DNA from: Nonomuraea turcica
Lineage (GTDB): Bacteria; Actinomycetota; Actinomycetes; Streptosporangiales; Streptosporangiaceae
NCBI RefSeq assembly: GCF_030718205.1
Contig: NZ_JAUZQF010000012.1
Coordinates: 1 to 64,000, forward strand
Length of the DNA: 64,000 bases
Reading direction: 5' to 3'
Shown one piece after another: positions 15,845-23,977 of this stretch (position 1 is the stretch's first letter; each line of letters starts with the position of its first letter). The notes below the pieces were generated by a model that was given only the letters and a program-made list of their open reading frames with translations, ran no database searches and had not been told where the DNA came from. A program made the position numbers and the translations under genes.

Positions 15845-17287
15845 TCAGACGATGAGGGTGTGGCGGGAGGCCGTGCGCCCCGCTCCGTCGAAGACCGCCC
15901 AGGCCGCGGCCAGGTTGTTCACCGCTCGCGAAAGCTCGTCGGCCGGGAACAGGAAGTGCAGCCGCATGTGGTCGGCGTGCCCGCCCAGCGGGTCGAACGA
16001 TCTGCCCGGCGGCACCGCCACCCCGTGCCGCAGCGCCACCTGGGAGAAGGCGTCCGCGTCGCCGCGCGGGATCCGTACCCAGATCGTCTGACCGCCGTGG
16101 GCGGGCTCGAACGACCACGACGGCAGGCTCCCGCGCAACTCGGCGCACAGGTGGTCGTGGCGCTCGCGGAGCCCGCGCACGCGGGCCGCGCGCACCTCCT
16201 CCAGGCGGCGCAGCAGCGCCGCGGCGGCGAGCTGGCTGAAGACCTCGCCCCCGAGGTCGTGCACGGCCCGCAGCCGGGCCAGCCGGGAGATGAGCGGCGC
16301 CGCCGCGCGGATCCAGCCCACGCGCAGCCCGCCCCAGACGAGCTTGCTCAGCGAGCCGATCGTGATGACGTGCTCGCCCTGTCCGGCTCTGGGTCCGAAC
16401 GCGGCCAGCGGGGGCGGTGTCTCGCCGGAGAAGCACAACTCGGCGCAGACCTCGTCGTCGATCAGCGGCACGTCGTGCTCGCCGGTCAGAGTCACCAGCC
16501 GCCTGCGGTCGTGGTTGGCCATGACGGCGCCGTCCGGGTTGCGCGCGGTGGGGACGAAGTAGGTGAACGCGGGACGTTCGCGCAGGGCGTAGCGCAGCTG
16601 CTCCGGCGTCACGGGCTTGACCACGGCGGCGGCGTGCCTGAACACCTCCAGCGAGCCCGGGTACGTCGGCGACTCGGTCAGCACGGTGTCGCCCGGCGCC
16701 GCCAGCAGCGCGGTGAGCAGCGTGAGCGCCTGCTGAGCGCCCGTCGTCGTGATGATCTCCTCCGGCGTCGTCGGCACGCCGCGGGCGCAGTAGTAGTCCG
16801 CCAGCGCGGCGCGCAGTTCGGCGTTGCCCGCCGGCTGGTAGCCCAGGTCGCGCACGCCGGCCAGCCGCGCCCCCGCCTCCTCGTACGCCTCGAACAACGC
16901 CTGCGGCGGATCATGGGGAGCGGCGCACGTCAGCAGGATCACCCCGTCCGGCGGGTGCAGGATGTGCTGCAGCAGCGGATTGGCGACCACGCCGTCGGCC
17001 GTCCGGGTCGCGGACAGGTCGAGCGGGGCCACCCGGGTGCCGCTGCCCTGGCGGCGCACCACGCGGCCTTCCTGCTGCAGCAGGTCGTACGCCGCCACCA
17101 CGGTGCCCCGGCCCACCGCGAGCCGCTTGGCCAGCACCCGGTCGGGCGGCAGCGCGTCGCCCGGTGGGAGCACGCCGTCGTCGATCAGCGCCCGCAGCCG
17201 GACCGCCAGCAGCAGGTAGAGCGGGCCGCGTCCCGACGCCCACCGCCCCAGCAGATCGACGAGGTCATCCAGATTGGCCCCATTCAT
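15845..17287 (-). CDS. MocR/PdxR-type GntR regulator with aminotransferase domain
   Basis: A 480-residue fusion. Residues about 15-85 form a GntR winged helix (GPLYLLLAVRLRALIDDGVL, VLAKRLAVGRGTVVAAYDLLQQEG). Residues 115-470 form a fold-type I aminotransferase with PLP lysine Lys315 (GSLSKLVWGGLRVGW) and ARNPDG for the usual NPTG loop. MocR proteins use bound PLP as a sensing cofactor and control vitamin B6, GABA or amino-acid genes. It is divergent from the PLP-dependent lyase at 17347, with only 59 bp between. A perfect inverted repeat abuts its own ATG, suggesting autoregulation and control of the lyase. No ribosome-binding site is visible, so the message is probably leaderless. Confidence 0.88.
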   Translation of the reverse strand: MNGANLDDLVDLLGRWASGRGPLYLLLAVRLRALIDDGVLPPGDALPPDRVLAKRLAVGRGTVVAAYDLLQQEGRVVRRQGSGTRVAPLDLSATRTADGVVANPLLQHILHPPDGVILLTCAAPHDPPQALFEAYEEAGARLAGVRDLGYQPAGNAELRAALADYYCARGVPTTPEEIITTTGAQQALTLLTALLAAPGDTVLTESPTYPGSLEVFRHAAAVVKPVTPEQLRYALRERPAFTYFVPTARNPDGAVMANHDRRRLVTLTGEHDVPLIDDEVCAELCFSGETPPPLAAFGPRAGQGEHVITIGSLSKLVWGGLRVGWIRAAAPLISRLARLRAVHDLGGEVFSQLAAAALLRRLEEVRAARVRGLRERHDHLCAELRGSLPSWSFEPAHGGQTIWVRIPRGDADAFSQVALRHGVAVPPGRSFDPLGGHADHMRLHFLFPADELSRAVNNLAAAWAVFDGAGRTASRHTLIV

Positions 17288-17311
17288 GAGCCAATTCTGC
17301 CCGATTGGCTC
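17288..17311. promoter_or_regulatory. candidate MocR operator in the divergent promoter
   Basis: GAGCCAAT (17288-17295) and ATTGGCTC (17304-17311) form a perfect 8-bp inverted repeat with an 8-nt spacer, touching the start codon of the MocR gene and lying 36 bp before the divergent lyase gene. A third ATTGG is at 17273-17277, inside the first MocR codons. Confidence 0.65.
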
Positions 17312-17346
17312 TGACGTTGAATCCCCGCACGGGAAATCATGGCCAC

Positions 17347-18519
17347 ATGACCGATTTCCGCCCCGAGACCAGAGCCGTCCACGTCCCTCAGCCGCTCGTC
17401 GAGGGCAGCCGCCCGATCACCATGCCGATCTACCAGACCTCGGGGTTCGTCTTCGACGACCCCGCCGTGATGGCCGACGCGATGGGGCGTCCCGACGGGG
17501 CGTTCGTGTACGGGCGCTACACCAACCCGACCGTGCGCTCACTGGAGCTGGCCGTCGCCGGGCTCGAGGGCGGCGCGGCCGCCATTGCCGCGGGCTCCGG
17601 CATGGGCGCGATCAACACCGTCCTGCTCGGCCTGCTCCAGCCCGGCGACCACCTGATCGCCCAGCGGTCGCTGTACGGGGGGACGGCCGCGATGCTCAAC
17701 GAGCTGGTGGGCAGGTTCGGGATCACGGTCACGTACGTGCCCGAGAACGATCCCGCCGCGCTGCGCGCCGCCGTGCGGCCCGAGACCAGGCTCGTCTACC
17801 TGGAGACGATCAGCAACCCGATGACGCTGGTGGCCGATCTGCCCGGGATGTGCGGGGTGGCGCGCGAACTGGGGATCCCGTCCGTGGTGGACAACACGTT
17901 CGCCACGGCGATGCTGTGCCGGCCCTTCGAGCATGGGGCGGACATCGTCATCCACTCGACCACCAAATATCTGTCCGGACACACCGATGTGGTGGGCGGC
18001 CTCGCGGTCTTCGCCGACACCGCGCTCTACGAGCGGATCTGGCACTTCGCGATCGAGCTGGGCGCCTCGGCCGACCCGTTCGCGGCCTGGCTGACGCTGC
18101 GCGGGCTGCAGACGCTCGCGCTGCGCATGGAACGCCACTGCTCCAACGCCGAGTTCCTGGCCACCCGGCTGGCCGAGCACCCCGCCGTCCAGGCGGTGCA
18201 CTGGCCGGGGCTGGCGTCGCATCCGTCGTACGAGCTGGCCGGCAAGCTGCTGCCCGGCTTCGGCGGGGTGTTCTCGTTCGACCTGGCCGGCGGGCGGGCC
18301 GCGGGCGAGAAGTTCATGAGCTCGGTACGCCTCGCGCTGCTCGCCCCCTCACTCGGCGGCGTCGAGACGCTCATCCTGCACCCGGCCACCACCTCGCACC
18401 GCGCGCTGAGCCCGGACGAGCTGGCCAGGAGCGGGATCGGCGAGGGCACGGTGCGGATCGCGGTGGGCATCGAACATCCCGAGGACCTCTGGGCCGACGT
18501 CTCCCAGGCGCTGTCGTAG
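17347..18519 (+). CDS. PLP-dependent Cys/Met metabolism lyase (gamma-synthase/lyase family)
   Basis: A 390-residue enzyme of the trans-sulphuration family. Motifs: YQTSGFVFDDP, YGRYTNPTVRSLE, GSGMGAINTVLLGLL, the PLP-binding HSTTKYLSGHTD with Lys207, and the C-terminal SLGGVETLILHPATTSH with the substrate-carboxylate arginine region downstream. The family includes cystathionine gamma-synthase, cystathionine gamma-lyase, methionine gamma-lyase and homocysteine synthase; sequence alone does not decide between them. The MocR neighbour and the downstream threonine/serine dehydratase favour a catabolic lyase. ATG 17347 starts TDFRPETRAVHV, the usual family beginning. It is 27 bp upstream of the dehydratase, so they form an operon. 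Confidence 0.85.
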   Translation: MTDFRPETRAVHVPQPLVEGSRPITMPIYQTSGFVFDDPAVMADAMGRPDGAFVYGRYTNPTVRSLELAVAGLEGGAAAIAAGSGMGAINTVLLGLLQPGDHLIAQRSLYGGTAAMLNELVGRFGITVTYVPENDPAALRAAVRPETRLVYLETISNPMTLVADLPGMCGVARELGIPSVVDNTFATAMLCRPFEHGADIVIHSTTKYLSGHTDVVGGLAVFADTALYERIWHFAIELGASADPFAAWLTLRGLQTLALRMERHCSNAEFLATRLAEHPAVQAVHWPGLASHPSYELAGKLLPGFGGVFSFDLAGGRAAGEKFMSSVRLALLAPSLGGVETLILHPATTSHRALSPDELARSGIGEGTVRIAVGIEHPEDLWADVSQALS

Positions 18520-18546
18520 CGTTCCTCCGTCTTAGGGTGTGATTCC

Positions 18547-19503
18547 ATGACTGCCGTCGCGTATGAGGATGTGCTGGCCGCCGCCGGGCGGATCTCCGGG
18601 CTCGTGCTGCGCACGCCCATGCTCGAGGTCTCGCCCGGGCTGTTCCTCAAGCTGGAGCTGCTACAACATTCCGGATCGTTCAAGGTGCGCGGGGCCTTCA
18701 ACCGGATGTTGTCGGCGGGTGCCCTGCCGGACAGCGGGGTGATCGCGGCCAGCGGGGGGAACCACGGGCTGGCGGTGGCGTACGCCGCGAAGGCGCTGGG
18801 GGTGCGGGCCGAGATCTTCGTGCCCGAGGTGACCAGCCCGGTGAAGGTGGCCGGGCTGGCGGCGCTGGGGGCGGATATCACGCAAACGGGGGCCATCTAC
18901 TCGGACGCCGCGGAGGCTGCGGCCAAGAGGGCCGCCGAGACCGGTGCGCTGAGCGTGCACGCCTACGATCAGCCGGAGGTGGTGGCCGGGCAGGGGACCA
19001 CCGGGCTGGAGATCATGGAGCAGACCGGGGGCGTGGACACCGTGGTGGTGGCCGTCGGAGGCGGCGGCTTCGCCGGGGGGATCACTGTGGGGACGGCCGC
19101 GCGGTCGGCCGGCGAAGCCGGCGCGGCGGGTGCGGCGGGTCCGCGGATCGTCGCAGTCGAGCCCGAGCGCATCCCGACCCTCCGCGAGGCCCTCCGGGCC
19201 GGCGGGCCGGTGCCGGTCGAGGTCGGTGGGGTGGCGGCCGACGCCCTGGGCGCGAGCCAGATCGGCGGCCTGGCCTTCGAGATCCTCTCGGGGCCGCGGG
19301 TGGAGAGCGTGCTGGTGAGCGACGAGGCGATCGTGGCGGCCCGCCGGACGTTGTGGGAGCGGCACCGGCTGGTGGCTGAGCACGCGGGCGCGGCGGCGTA
19401 CGCGGCGCTGCTGTCGGGCGCGTACACGCCGAGGGCGGGGGAGCGGGTGGCCGTGGTCGTCTGCGGTTCCAACACCGACCCCGCCACCCTTGGCAACTCC
19501 TGA
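18547..19503 (+). CDS. threonine/serine dehydratase (fold-type II PLP enzyme)
   Basis: A 318-residue PLP enzyme that deaminates threonine or serine to a 2-oxo acid and ammonia. Lys46 (HSGSFKVRGAFNR) is the PLP lysine, ASGGNHGLAVAYAA the substrate loop, and VAVGGGGFAGGI the phosphate-binding glycine loop. There is no C-terminal ACT-like domain, so it is a short catabolic type rather than the isoleucine-feedback-regulated IlvA; serine racemase activity is possible. It lies 27 bp after the Cys/Met lyase in the same direction. Together they would turn sulphur amino acids and hydroxy amino acids into 2-oxo acids under MocR control (inference). Confidence 0.85.
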   Translation: MTAVAYEDVLAAAGRISGLVLRTPMLEVSPGLFLKLELLQHSGSFKVRGAFNRMLSAGALPDSGVIAASGGNHGLAVAYAAKALGVRAEIFVPEVTSPVKVAGLAALGADITQTGAIYSDAAEAAAKRAAETGALSVHAYDQPEVVAGQGTTGLEIMEQTGGVDTVVVAVGGGGFAGGITVGTAARSAGEAGAAGAAGPRIVAVEPERIPTLREALRAGGPVPVEVGGVAADALGASQIGGLAFEILSGPRVESVLVSDEAIVAARRTLWERHRLVAEHAGAAAYAALLSGAYTPRAGERVAVVVCGSNTDPATLGNS

Positions 19504-19864
19504 CCGCGTCCTCCTGCCCGCCGAGCCCGATCCGCCCCAGCCTGCCGCGCCGGACCCGATCTGCCCTCGCCTGCGCGCCCGCCGGCGGCCCTCGCCTGCG
19601 TGCCCGCCGCCGGTCGCGCTTGTAGGCCCTTGGGGCGGCCGGCCAGCGTGCTATGGCCCGGTGCCCGCTCGGTCCGCGGTTGGTGTGACGGCGCCGCAGG
19701 GCGTGCCGACCGGGTGGGTCGGCCGTCCGCGGGTCGGCGTGGCGTCCGTGCGGGTGGGTCGGCTGTCCGCGGGTCGGCGTGGCGTCCGTGCGGGTGGGTC
19801 GGCCGTCCGCGCGTCGGCGTGGCGTTCGTGCGGCCGGGTCCCAGGTCGCTGAGGCGGGGACGGG
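19504..19864. other. 361-bp gene-free stretch
   Basis: The region between the dehydratase and panB stops is GC-rich, low in complexity and open in several frames on both strands with no protein-like pattern or ribosome-binding sites. It holds a 40-bp tandem repeat (19714-19833). I see no gene in it. Confidence 0.7.
19714..19833. repeat. three tandem copies of a 40-bp repeat
   Basis: Copies at 19714-19753, 19754-19793 and 19794-19833, each starting GTGGGTCGGC. Copy 2 differs at one base (CTGTCC for CCGTCC) and copy 3 at two. There are no spacers, so it is not CRISPR. Because 40 is not a multiple of 3, it is not a coding repeat. Confidence 0.85.
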
Positions 19865-20695
19865 TCAGGTGTAGGTGTGCTCCGGGGCCGGGAAGGCGCC
19901 GGAGGCGACCTCGTCGGCGAAGGCCCGGACGGCGCGATCCATGTCGGCGGCCAGGTCCGCATACCGCTTGACGAACTTGGCCGGGCGCGGCGTCAACCCC
20001 ATCAGGTCCTGCCACACCAGCACCTGCGCGTCCGTCGCCGCCCCCGCCCCGATGCCGATCGTCGGGATCGCGAGCGACGTCGTCACCCGCTCCGCCAGGT
20101 CGGCCGGCACGCATTCCAGCACCACCGAGAACGCCCCGGCCCGCTCCAGATCCTTGGCGTCCGCCATGAGCTCGTCGCCCGACTGCCCCCGCCCCTGCAC
20201 GCGGTAGCCGCCCAGGACGTTGACCGACTGCGGGGTCAGCCCGAGATGCGCCATTACCGGCACGCCCGCCGCGACCAGCGCCTCCACCTGCGGCAGGATC
20301 CGGCGGCCGCCCTCCAGCTTGACCGCGTGGGCGCCCGCCTCCTTCATGAAGCGTGCCGCCGACTCCAGCGCCTGCTGGGGCGAGGACTGGTAAGACCCGA
20401 ACGGCAGATCCGCGACCACGAGCGCGCGGGACGACCCGCGCACGACGGCCGCCGTCAGAGGCAGCAGGTCATCGACCGTGACGGGGAGCGTGGAGTCGTA
20501 GCCGTAGACGACCATGGCCGCCGAGTCGCCCACCAGCAGAACCGGGATGCCCGCCGCATCGAACACCCGCGCCGTCATCGCGTCGTAGGCGGTGACCATG
20601 GGCCACCGCTCTCCGCGCTCCTTGGCGGCGGCGAGATCGCGGACGGTGACACGGCGCCCGGAGACGCCGCCGTACAGCGTGGTTGAAGAGGACAT
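19865..20695 (-). CDS. panB: 3-methyl-2-oxobutanoate hydroxymethyltransferase
   Basis: A 276-residue enzyme of pantothenate biosynthesis that transfers a hydroxymethyl group from methylene-tetrahydrofolate to 2-oxoisovalerate. Diagnostic motifs: TAYDAMTARVFDAAGIPVLLVGDSAAMVV (Mg-binding aspartates), VADLPFGSY, AVKLEGG with the conserved Lys-Glu, MAHLGLTPQSVN, and IPTIGIGAG. An N-terminal 20-residue leader (SSSTTLYGGVSGRRVTVRDL) is common in actinomycetes. ATG 20695 has GGAGG 9 nt upstream. It is divergent from the MFS gene at 20832. Housekeeping function; identification secure. Confidence 0.96.
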   Translation of the reverse strand: MSSSTTLYGGVSGRRVTVRDLAAAKERGERWPMVTAYDAMTARVFDAAGIPVLLVGDSAAMVVYGYDSTLPVTVDDLLPLTAAVVRGSSRALVVADLPFGSYQSSPQQALESAARFMKEAGAHAVKLEGGRRILPQVEALVAAGVPVMAHLGLTPQSVNVLGGYRVQGRGQSGDELMADAKDLERAGAFSVVLECVPADLAERVTTSLAIPTIGIGAGAATDAQVLVWQDLMGLTPRPAKFVKRYADLAADMDRAVRAFADEVASGAFPAPEHTYT

Positions 20696-20831
20696 GCGTA
20701 AACCCTCCGGAAAACGTCTCGAGGCGCCCCAGTGGCGTCCCCGGACTCCTTCTGATGATGGCACGGGCGGAAAACCTGTGGCGAAACTGTCGGTGCCTGT
20801 TGCCACAATCAACGTGGAGGTAATCAACGAC

Positions 20832-22079
20832 ATGGCTCTCGTCCCTTACCGACGCCTGCTCAAGATCCGGGGCGTCCCCACGTTGCTGCTGGTGGGGCTG
20901 CTGGCCCGGGTTCCTGCCACGGCCACGGGCATGGCACTGACCCTGCACGTGGCCGTGGTGCTCGAGCTCGGCTACGCCAAGGCGGGGCTGGTCACCCTGG
21001 CGAGCACGATCGGCATGGCGGTCGGCTCGCCGTTGTCGGGAAGGCTCGTCGACAAGCACGGCCTCCGTCCCGTGCTTGCCGTCACCACCGTGGCGCAGGC
21101 GGCGTTCTGGGCGTGCGCGTGGACGCTGCCGTTCCCCGTCCTGCTCGTCGCGGCGGCTCTGGCGGGGCTGCTGGCGCTGCCGGTGTTCAGCGTGATCAGG
21201 CAGTGCCTGGCGGCCATGGTGCCCGTTCCGCAGCGGCGCACCGGCTTCGCGCTCGACTCGATCCTGGTCGAGATGTCCTACATGACGGGGCCGGCGCTGG
21301 CGGTGGCCGGCATCACGACGCTGGGCAGCGGCGTGACCATGGCGGTCGTCGGGGCCGGCATGACCGCCGCCGGGCTGGGGCTGATCATGCTCAACCCGCC
21401 CACCCGATCGGCCGACGAGAAAGAAAGCAGGGAAGAGCAGTCGGGCGTCAGGCTGCCCAGGCGCCAGTGGTTCACGCCGGCGTTCGGGGCGCTGCTCGGC
21501 ACCGTGGCGGCGGCCACGTTCGTGCTCACCGCGAGCGAGCTCGCCCTGGTCGCGACCATGACCCAGGCTCACCAGACCGCGTGGGTCGGCCTCGCCGTGG
21601 GCATCTGGTGCCTCTACTCGCTGATCGGCGGTCTGGTCTACGGCGGCCTGTCGCGCGGCTTCACGCCCCTGACGCTCATCGGGGGCATGGGCCTGCTGAC
21701 CATCCCGGTGGGCTTGGCGGGCGGCGACTGGCGCTGGCTGATCGTCGCCCTCCTGCCTGCCGGGTTGCTCTGCGCGCCGTCGCTGTCGTCCACCGTCGAC
21801 GCCGTCAGCGGATGGGTGCCGGCCCGTGCCAGAGGTGAGGCGATGGGCTTCCACGGCACCGCTCTGCTGATCGGCGGCGCCGCTTCGGCTCCGATCGCCG
21901 GGGCCGTCATCGACGGCGTCGGCCCGGCTTGGGCGTTCACGGTGGCGGGGCTGGTCGGGGTGGCCATGGTGCTGGTCGCCTTGCCGTTCTGGCGGCGCCG
22001 TCCGCAGGGGGCTTCCTCCACACCGGCCGAGGACGTCGCACAGGGGACACCAGCTCCGGTTCCTTCCACGGCGAGCTGA
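20832..22079 (+). CDS. MFS transporter (12 TM, drug or metabolite efflux type)
   Basis: A 415-residue major facilitator. It has two six-helix halves separated by a charged loop (PTRSADEKESREEQSGVRLPRR, about residues 195-215). The cytoplasmic loop 2-3 motif is GSPLSGRLVDKHGLRPVLAV, the standard MFS motif A. Conserved features resemble SetA/YdeE-like and other small-molecule exporters found beside actinobacterial biosynthetic or housekeeping genes; substrate unknown. ATG 20832 is preceded by GTGGAGGTAATC (GGAGG 11 nt upstream). Divergent from panB. The C-terminal 30 residues are a disordered Ala/Pro/Ser tail. Confidence 0.85.
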   Translation: MALVPYRRLLKIRGVPTLLLVGLLARVPATATGMALTLHVAVVLELGYAKAGLVTLASTIGMAVGSPLSGRLVDKHGLRPVLAVTTVAQAAFWACAWTLPFPVLLVAAALAGLLALPVFSVIRQCLAAMVPVPQRRTGFALDSILVEMSYMTGPALAVAGITTLGSGVTMAVVGAGMTAAGLGLIMLNPPTRSADEKESREEQSGVRLPRRQWFTPAFGALLGTVAAATFVLTASELALVATMTQAHQTAWVGLAVGIWCLYSLIGGLVYGGLSRGFTPLTLIGGMGLLTIPVGLAGGDWRWLIVALLPAGLLCAPSLSSTVDAVSGWVPARARGEAMGFHGTALLIGGAASAPIAGAVIDGVGPAWAFTVAGLVGVAMVLVALPFWRRRPQGASSTPAEDVAQGTPAPVPSTAS

Positions 22080-22169
22080 CGCACGCTCGTCGCGGCACCG
22101 GTTGCAGGGGCGTCGGTGCCGCACAGGCTGCGGGCGGAACGGAGGCACGCCCGGAGTTCACATGGAGTT

Positions 22170-22213
22170 TACGAAACGGGACCGTTGCGTATCGGAATAG
22201 CTTGCGATACGGT
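22170..22213 (+). promoter_or_regulatory. promoter and TetR-type operator of the DHA2 pump
   Basis: TACGAAACGG (22170-22179), GA, CCGTTGCGTA (22182-22191) is an inverted repeat matching at 9 of 10 positions, the shape typical of TetR-family operators. It overlaps a -35 box TTGCGT (22185-22190), which is 17 bp from TACGGT (22208-22213). A second dyad, CGTATCG (22188-22194) and CGATACG (22205-22211), spans the spacer. The nearby TetR gene at 23978 is the obvious candidate regulator. Confidence 0.65.
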
Positions 22214-22256
22214 GTCGTTGCGAAACTCAGACGTATCGAAATTAAGGATGCCTCCC

Positions 22257-23810
22257 ATGGATGCAAACGCAGGACATCCACGCCGATGGGCGATCCTCGG
22301 CGTGCTGGTCTTCAGCTTGCTGGCGGTCGTGCTCGACAACACGATCCTCAACGTGGCGATGAAGACGATCGCCGACCCGGTTGAAGGGCTGGGGGCGACG
22401 CAGAGTGAGCTGGAATGGGCGATCAACTCCTACACGCTGGTGTTCGCCGGGTTGTTGTTCACGTTCGGTGTGATCGGTGACCGAACAGGCCGCAAGCGGA
22501 TGTTGTTCATCGGCATGGCGCTGTTCGGCCTGGCCTCGCTGGCCAGCGCCTACGCCCAGGATCCGATGCAGTTGATCCTGGCCAGGGCGGCGATGGGCAT
22601 CGGTGGTGCGGCGATCATGCCGGCGACCCTGGCCATCATCTCCAACGTCTTCCCACCCAGCGAGCGCGGCAGGGCGATCGGCATCTGGGCCAGCGGTGTG
22701 GGGCTCGCGGTGGCGATCGGCCCGATCACCGGCGGCCTGCTGATCGAGAACTTCTGGTGGGGCTCGGTCTTCCTGATCAACGTGCCGATCGTGATCATCG
22801 GGTTGTTCCTCATCGCCGGCATCGTGCCCGAGTCGAGAGACCCGAAGCCGTCCAGGCTGGACCCGGTCGGCGTGGTGCTGTCGATCATCGGCCTCGTGGC
22901 CCTCGTGTTCGGCATCATCCGCGGCGGCTACCTGGGCACCGTGGCGAGCGCCGAGGTGATCGTGCCCACGCTGCTCGGCGTGGCGGTGCTGGGCGCGTTC
23001 GTGTGGTGGGAGCGGCGCATCGACCACCCGGTCTTCGACGTGCGCAACTTCTCCAACGTCAAGTTCAGCTCGGCCATCGGCATGATGGGCATCGTGTTCT
23101 TCGCGATGATGGGCGGGATGTTCTTCCTGACCTTCTACCTGCAGGCCGTGATGGGCTTCACCCCGCTGCAGGCGGGCGCGCTGATGATCCCCTTCGCCGC
23201 CGCGCAGCTCATCTTCGCGCCGCTCAGCCAGCGGGTGAACGAGCGGTTCGGGGCCAAGCTGTCGGCCACGGTCAGCATGAGCGTGGTGACCGTGGCGCTG
23301 GCCAGCTACGCGCTCATGGACCAGCACACGCCGATCCTGCTCATCGAGGTCATCTTCTTCGTCCAGGGCGCCGCGATGGCCAACATCATGCCGCCCGCCA
23401 CCACCGCCATCATGGAGGCGCTCCCCAGGGAGAAGGCCGGGGTCGGCTCGGCCATGAGCAACACCGTCCGCCAGGTCGCCGGCGCGCTCGGCGTGGCCGT
23501 GCTCGGCTCGGTGCTGTCGTCCAGCTACCGCGGCGAGATGGCGCCCGCGCTGGCCGCGCTGCCCGCCGACGTGCGGCACTCCGCCGGTGAGTCCATCATG
23601 GCCACGCTGGGCGTCGCCGAGGGGCTCGGCGGGCGGGGCGAGGCGCTGATCCAGCCCGCGTTCACCGCCTTCGTGAACGGCATGCACGTCACGGCCCTGG
23701 TGTCGGCCGCGATCGCACTGTTCGGCGTCGTGGTCGTGGCCAGGTGGATGCCGGGCAAGCCGCGCCCCGTGGAGCAGGTGGAGGGGCTGAAGGAACCCGC
23801 CACCGTTTGA
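22257..23810 (+). CDS. MFS transporter, DHA2 (EmrB/QacA) drug efflux type
   Basis: A 517-residue, 14-helix drug:proton antiporter. Characteristic motifs are LDNTILNVAM (motif D1, in helix 1), WAINSYTLVFAGLLFTFG, GDRTGRKRMLFIG (motif A) and GPITGGLLIENFWWGSVFLINVPI (motif C plus the DHA2-specific INVP). It should expel cationic or amphipathic compounds from the cytoplasm. ATG 22257 has AAGGA 8 nt upstream; ATG 22248 has none. The promoter carries a TetR-type operator and the tetR-like gene follows 167 bp downstream in the same direction, an arrangement typical of a substrate-induced pump. The C-terminus is short and cytoplasmic. Confidence 0.9.
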   Translation: MDANAGHPRRWAILGVLVFSLLAVVLDNTILNVAMKTIADPVEGLGATQSELEWAINSYTLVFAGLLFTFGVIGDRTGRKRMLFIGMALFGLASLASAYAQDPMQLILARAAMGIGGAAIMPATLAIISNVFPPSERGRAIGIWASGVGLAVAIGPITGGLLIENFWWGSVFLINVPIVIIGLFLIAGIVPESRDPKPSRLDPVGVVLSIIGLVALVFGIIRGGYLGTVASAEVIVPTLLGVAVLGAFVWWERRIDHPVFDVRNFSNVKFSSAIGMMGIVFFAMMGGMFFLTFYLQAVMGFTPLQAGALMIPFAAAQLIFAPLSQRVNERFGAKLSATVSMSVVTVALASYALMDQHTPILLIEVIFFVQGAAMANIMPPATTAIMEALPREKAGVGSAMSNTVRQVAGALGVAVLGSVLSSSYRGEMAPALAALPADVRHSAGESIMATLGVAEGLGGRGEALIQPAFTAFVNGMHVTALVSAAIALFGVVVVARWMPGKPRPVEQVEGLKEPATV

Positions 23811-23816
23811 CGTCCT

Positions 23817-23839
23817 CCCCCGCCTGATCCGGGCGGGGG
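23817..23839 (+). terminator. hairpin after the DHA2 gene
   Basis: CCCCCGCC (23817-23824) and GGCGGGGG (23832-23839) form a perfect 8-bp stem with a 7-nt loop, 7 nt after the stop. It would terminate the pump transcript. The sequence (CTCCCCCGCC...GGCGGGGGATTC) also resembles the end hairpins of actinobacterial IS200/IS605 elements, so it may be a relic of one. Confidence 0.6.
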
Positions 23840-23919
23840 ATTCAGCCCATCTCACGCCAAGAGGAGGACAAGTGAACCGGTGGCAAGATCGGGAGGCCGA
23901 CGTGCCGCGCCGTTCCCCG

Positions 23920-23945
23920 CGCCCTCCCTTGACCGGGGGAGGGCG
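23920..23945. other. 9-bp hairpin in the tetR leader
   Basis: CGCCCTCCC (23920-23928) and GGGAGGGCG (23937-23945) form a perfect stem around TTGACCGG, 32 bp before the TetR start codon. It may be an operator, a transcript structure, or part of the same IS-like relic as the hairpin at 23817. Confidence 0.4.
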
Positions 23946-23977
23946 AAGGCACGGTGGAGATGTACGGTGAGACCGCG

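Noticed and set aside
13038..19503. A siderophore or polyketide cluster around the lipase and PLP enzymes
   Set aside because: No NRPS, PKS, carrier-protein or transporter genes; the PLP genes form a small amino-acid module under a MocR regulator.
19651..19962. Repeat proteins read from the 40-bp tandem array
   Set aside because: The unit is not a multiple of three, so the apparent Pro/Arg/Thr repeats change frame; no ribosome-binding site.
20469..22148. Long minus-strand frame opposite the first MFS gene
   Set aside because: Rich in Arg, Gln, His and Asp with no fold; the plus strand encodes a complete 12-helix transporter.
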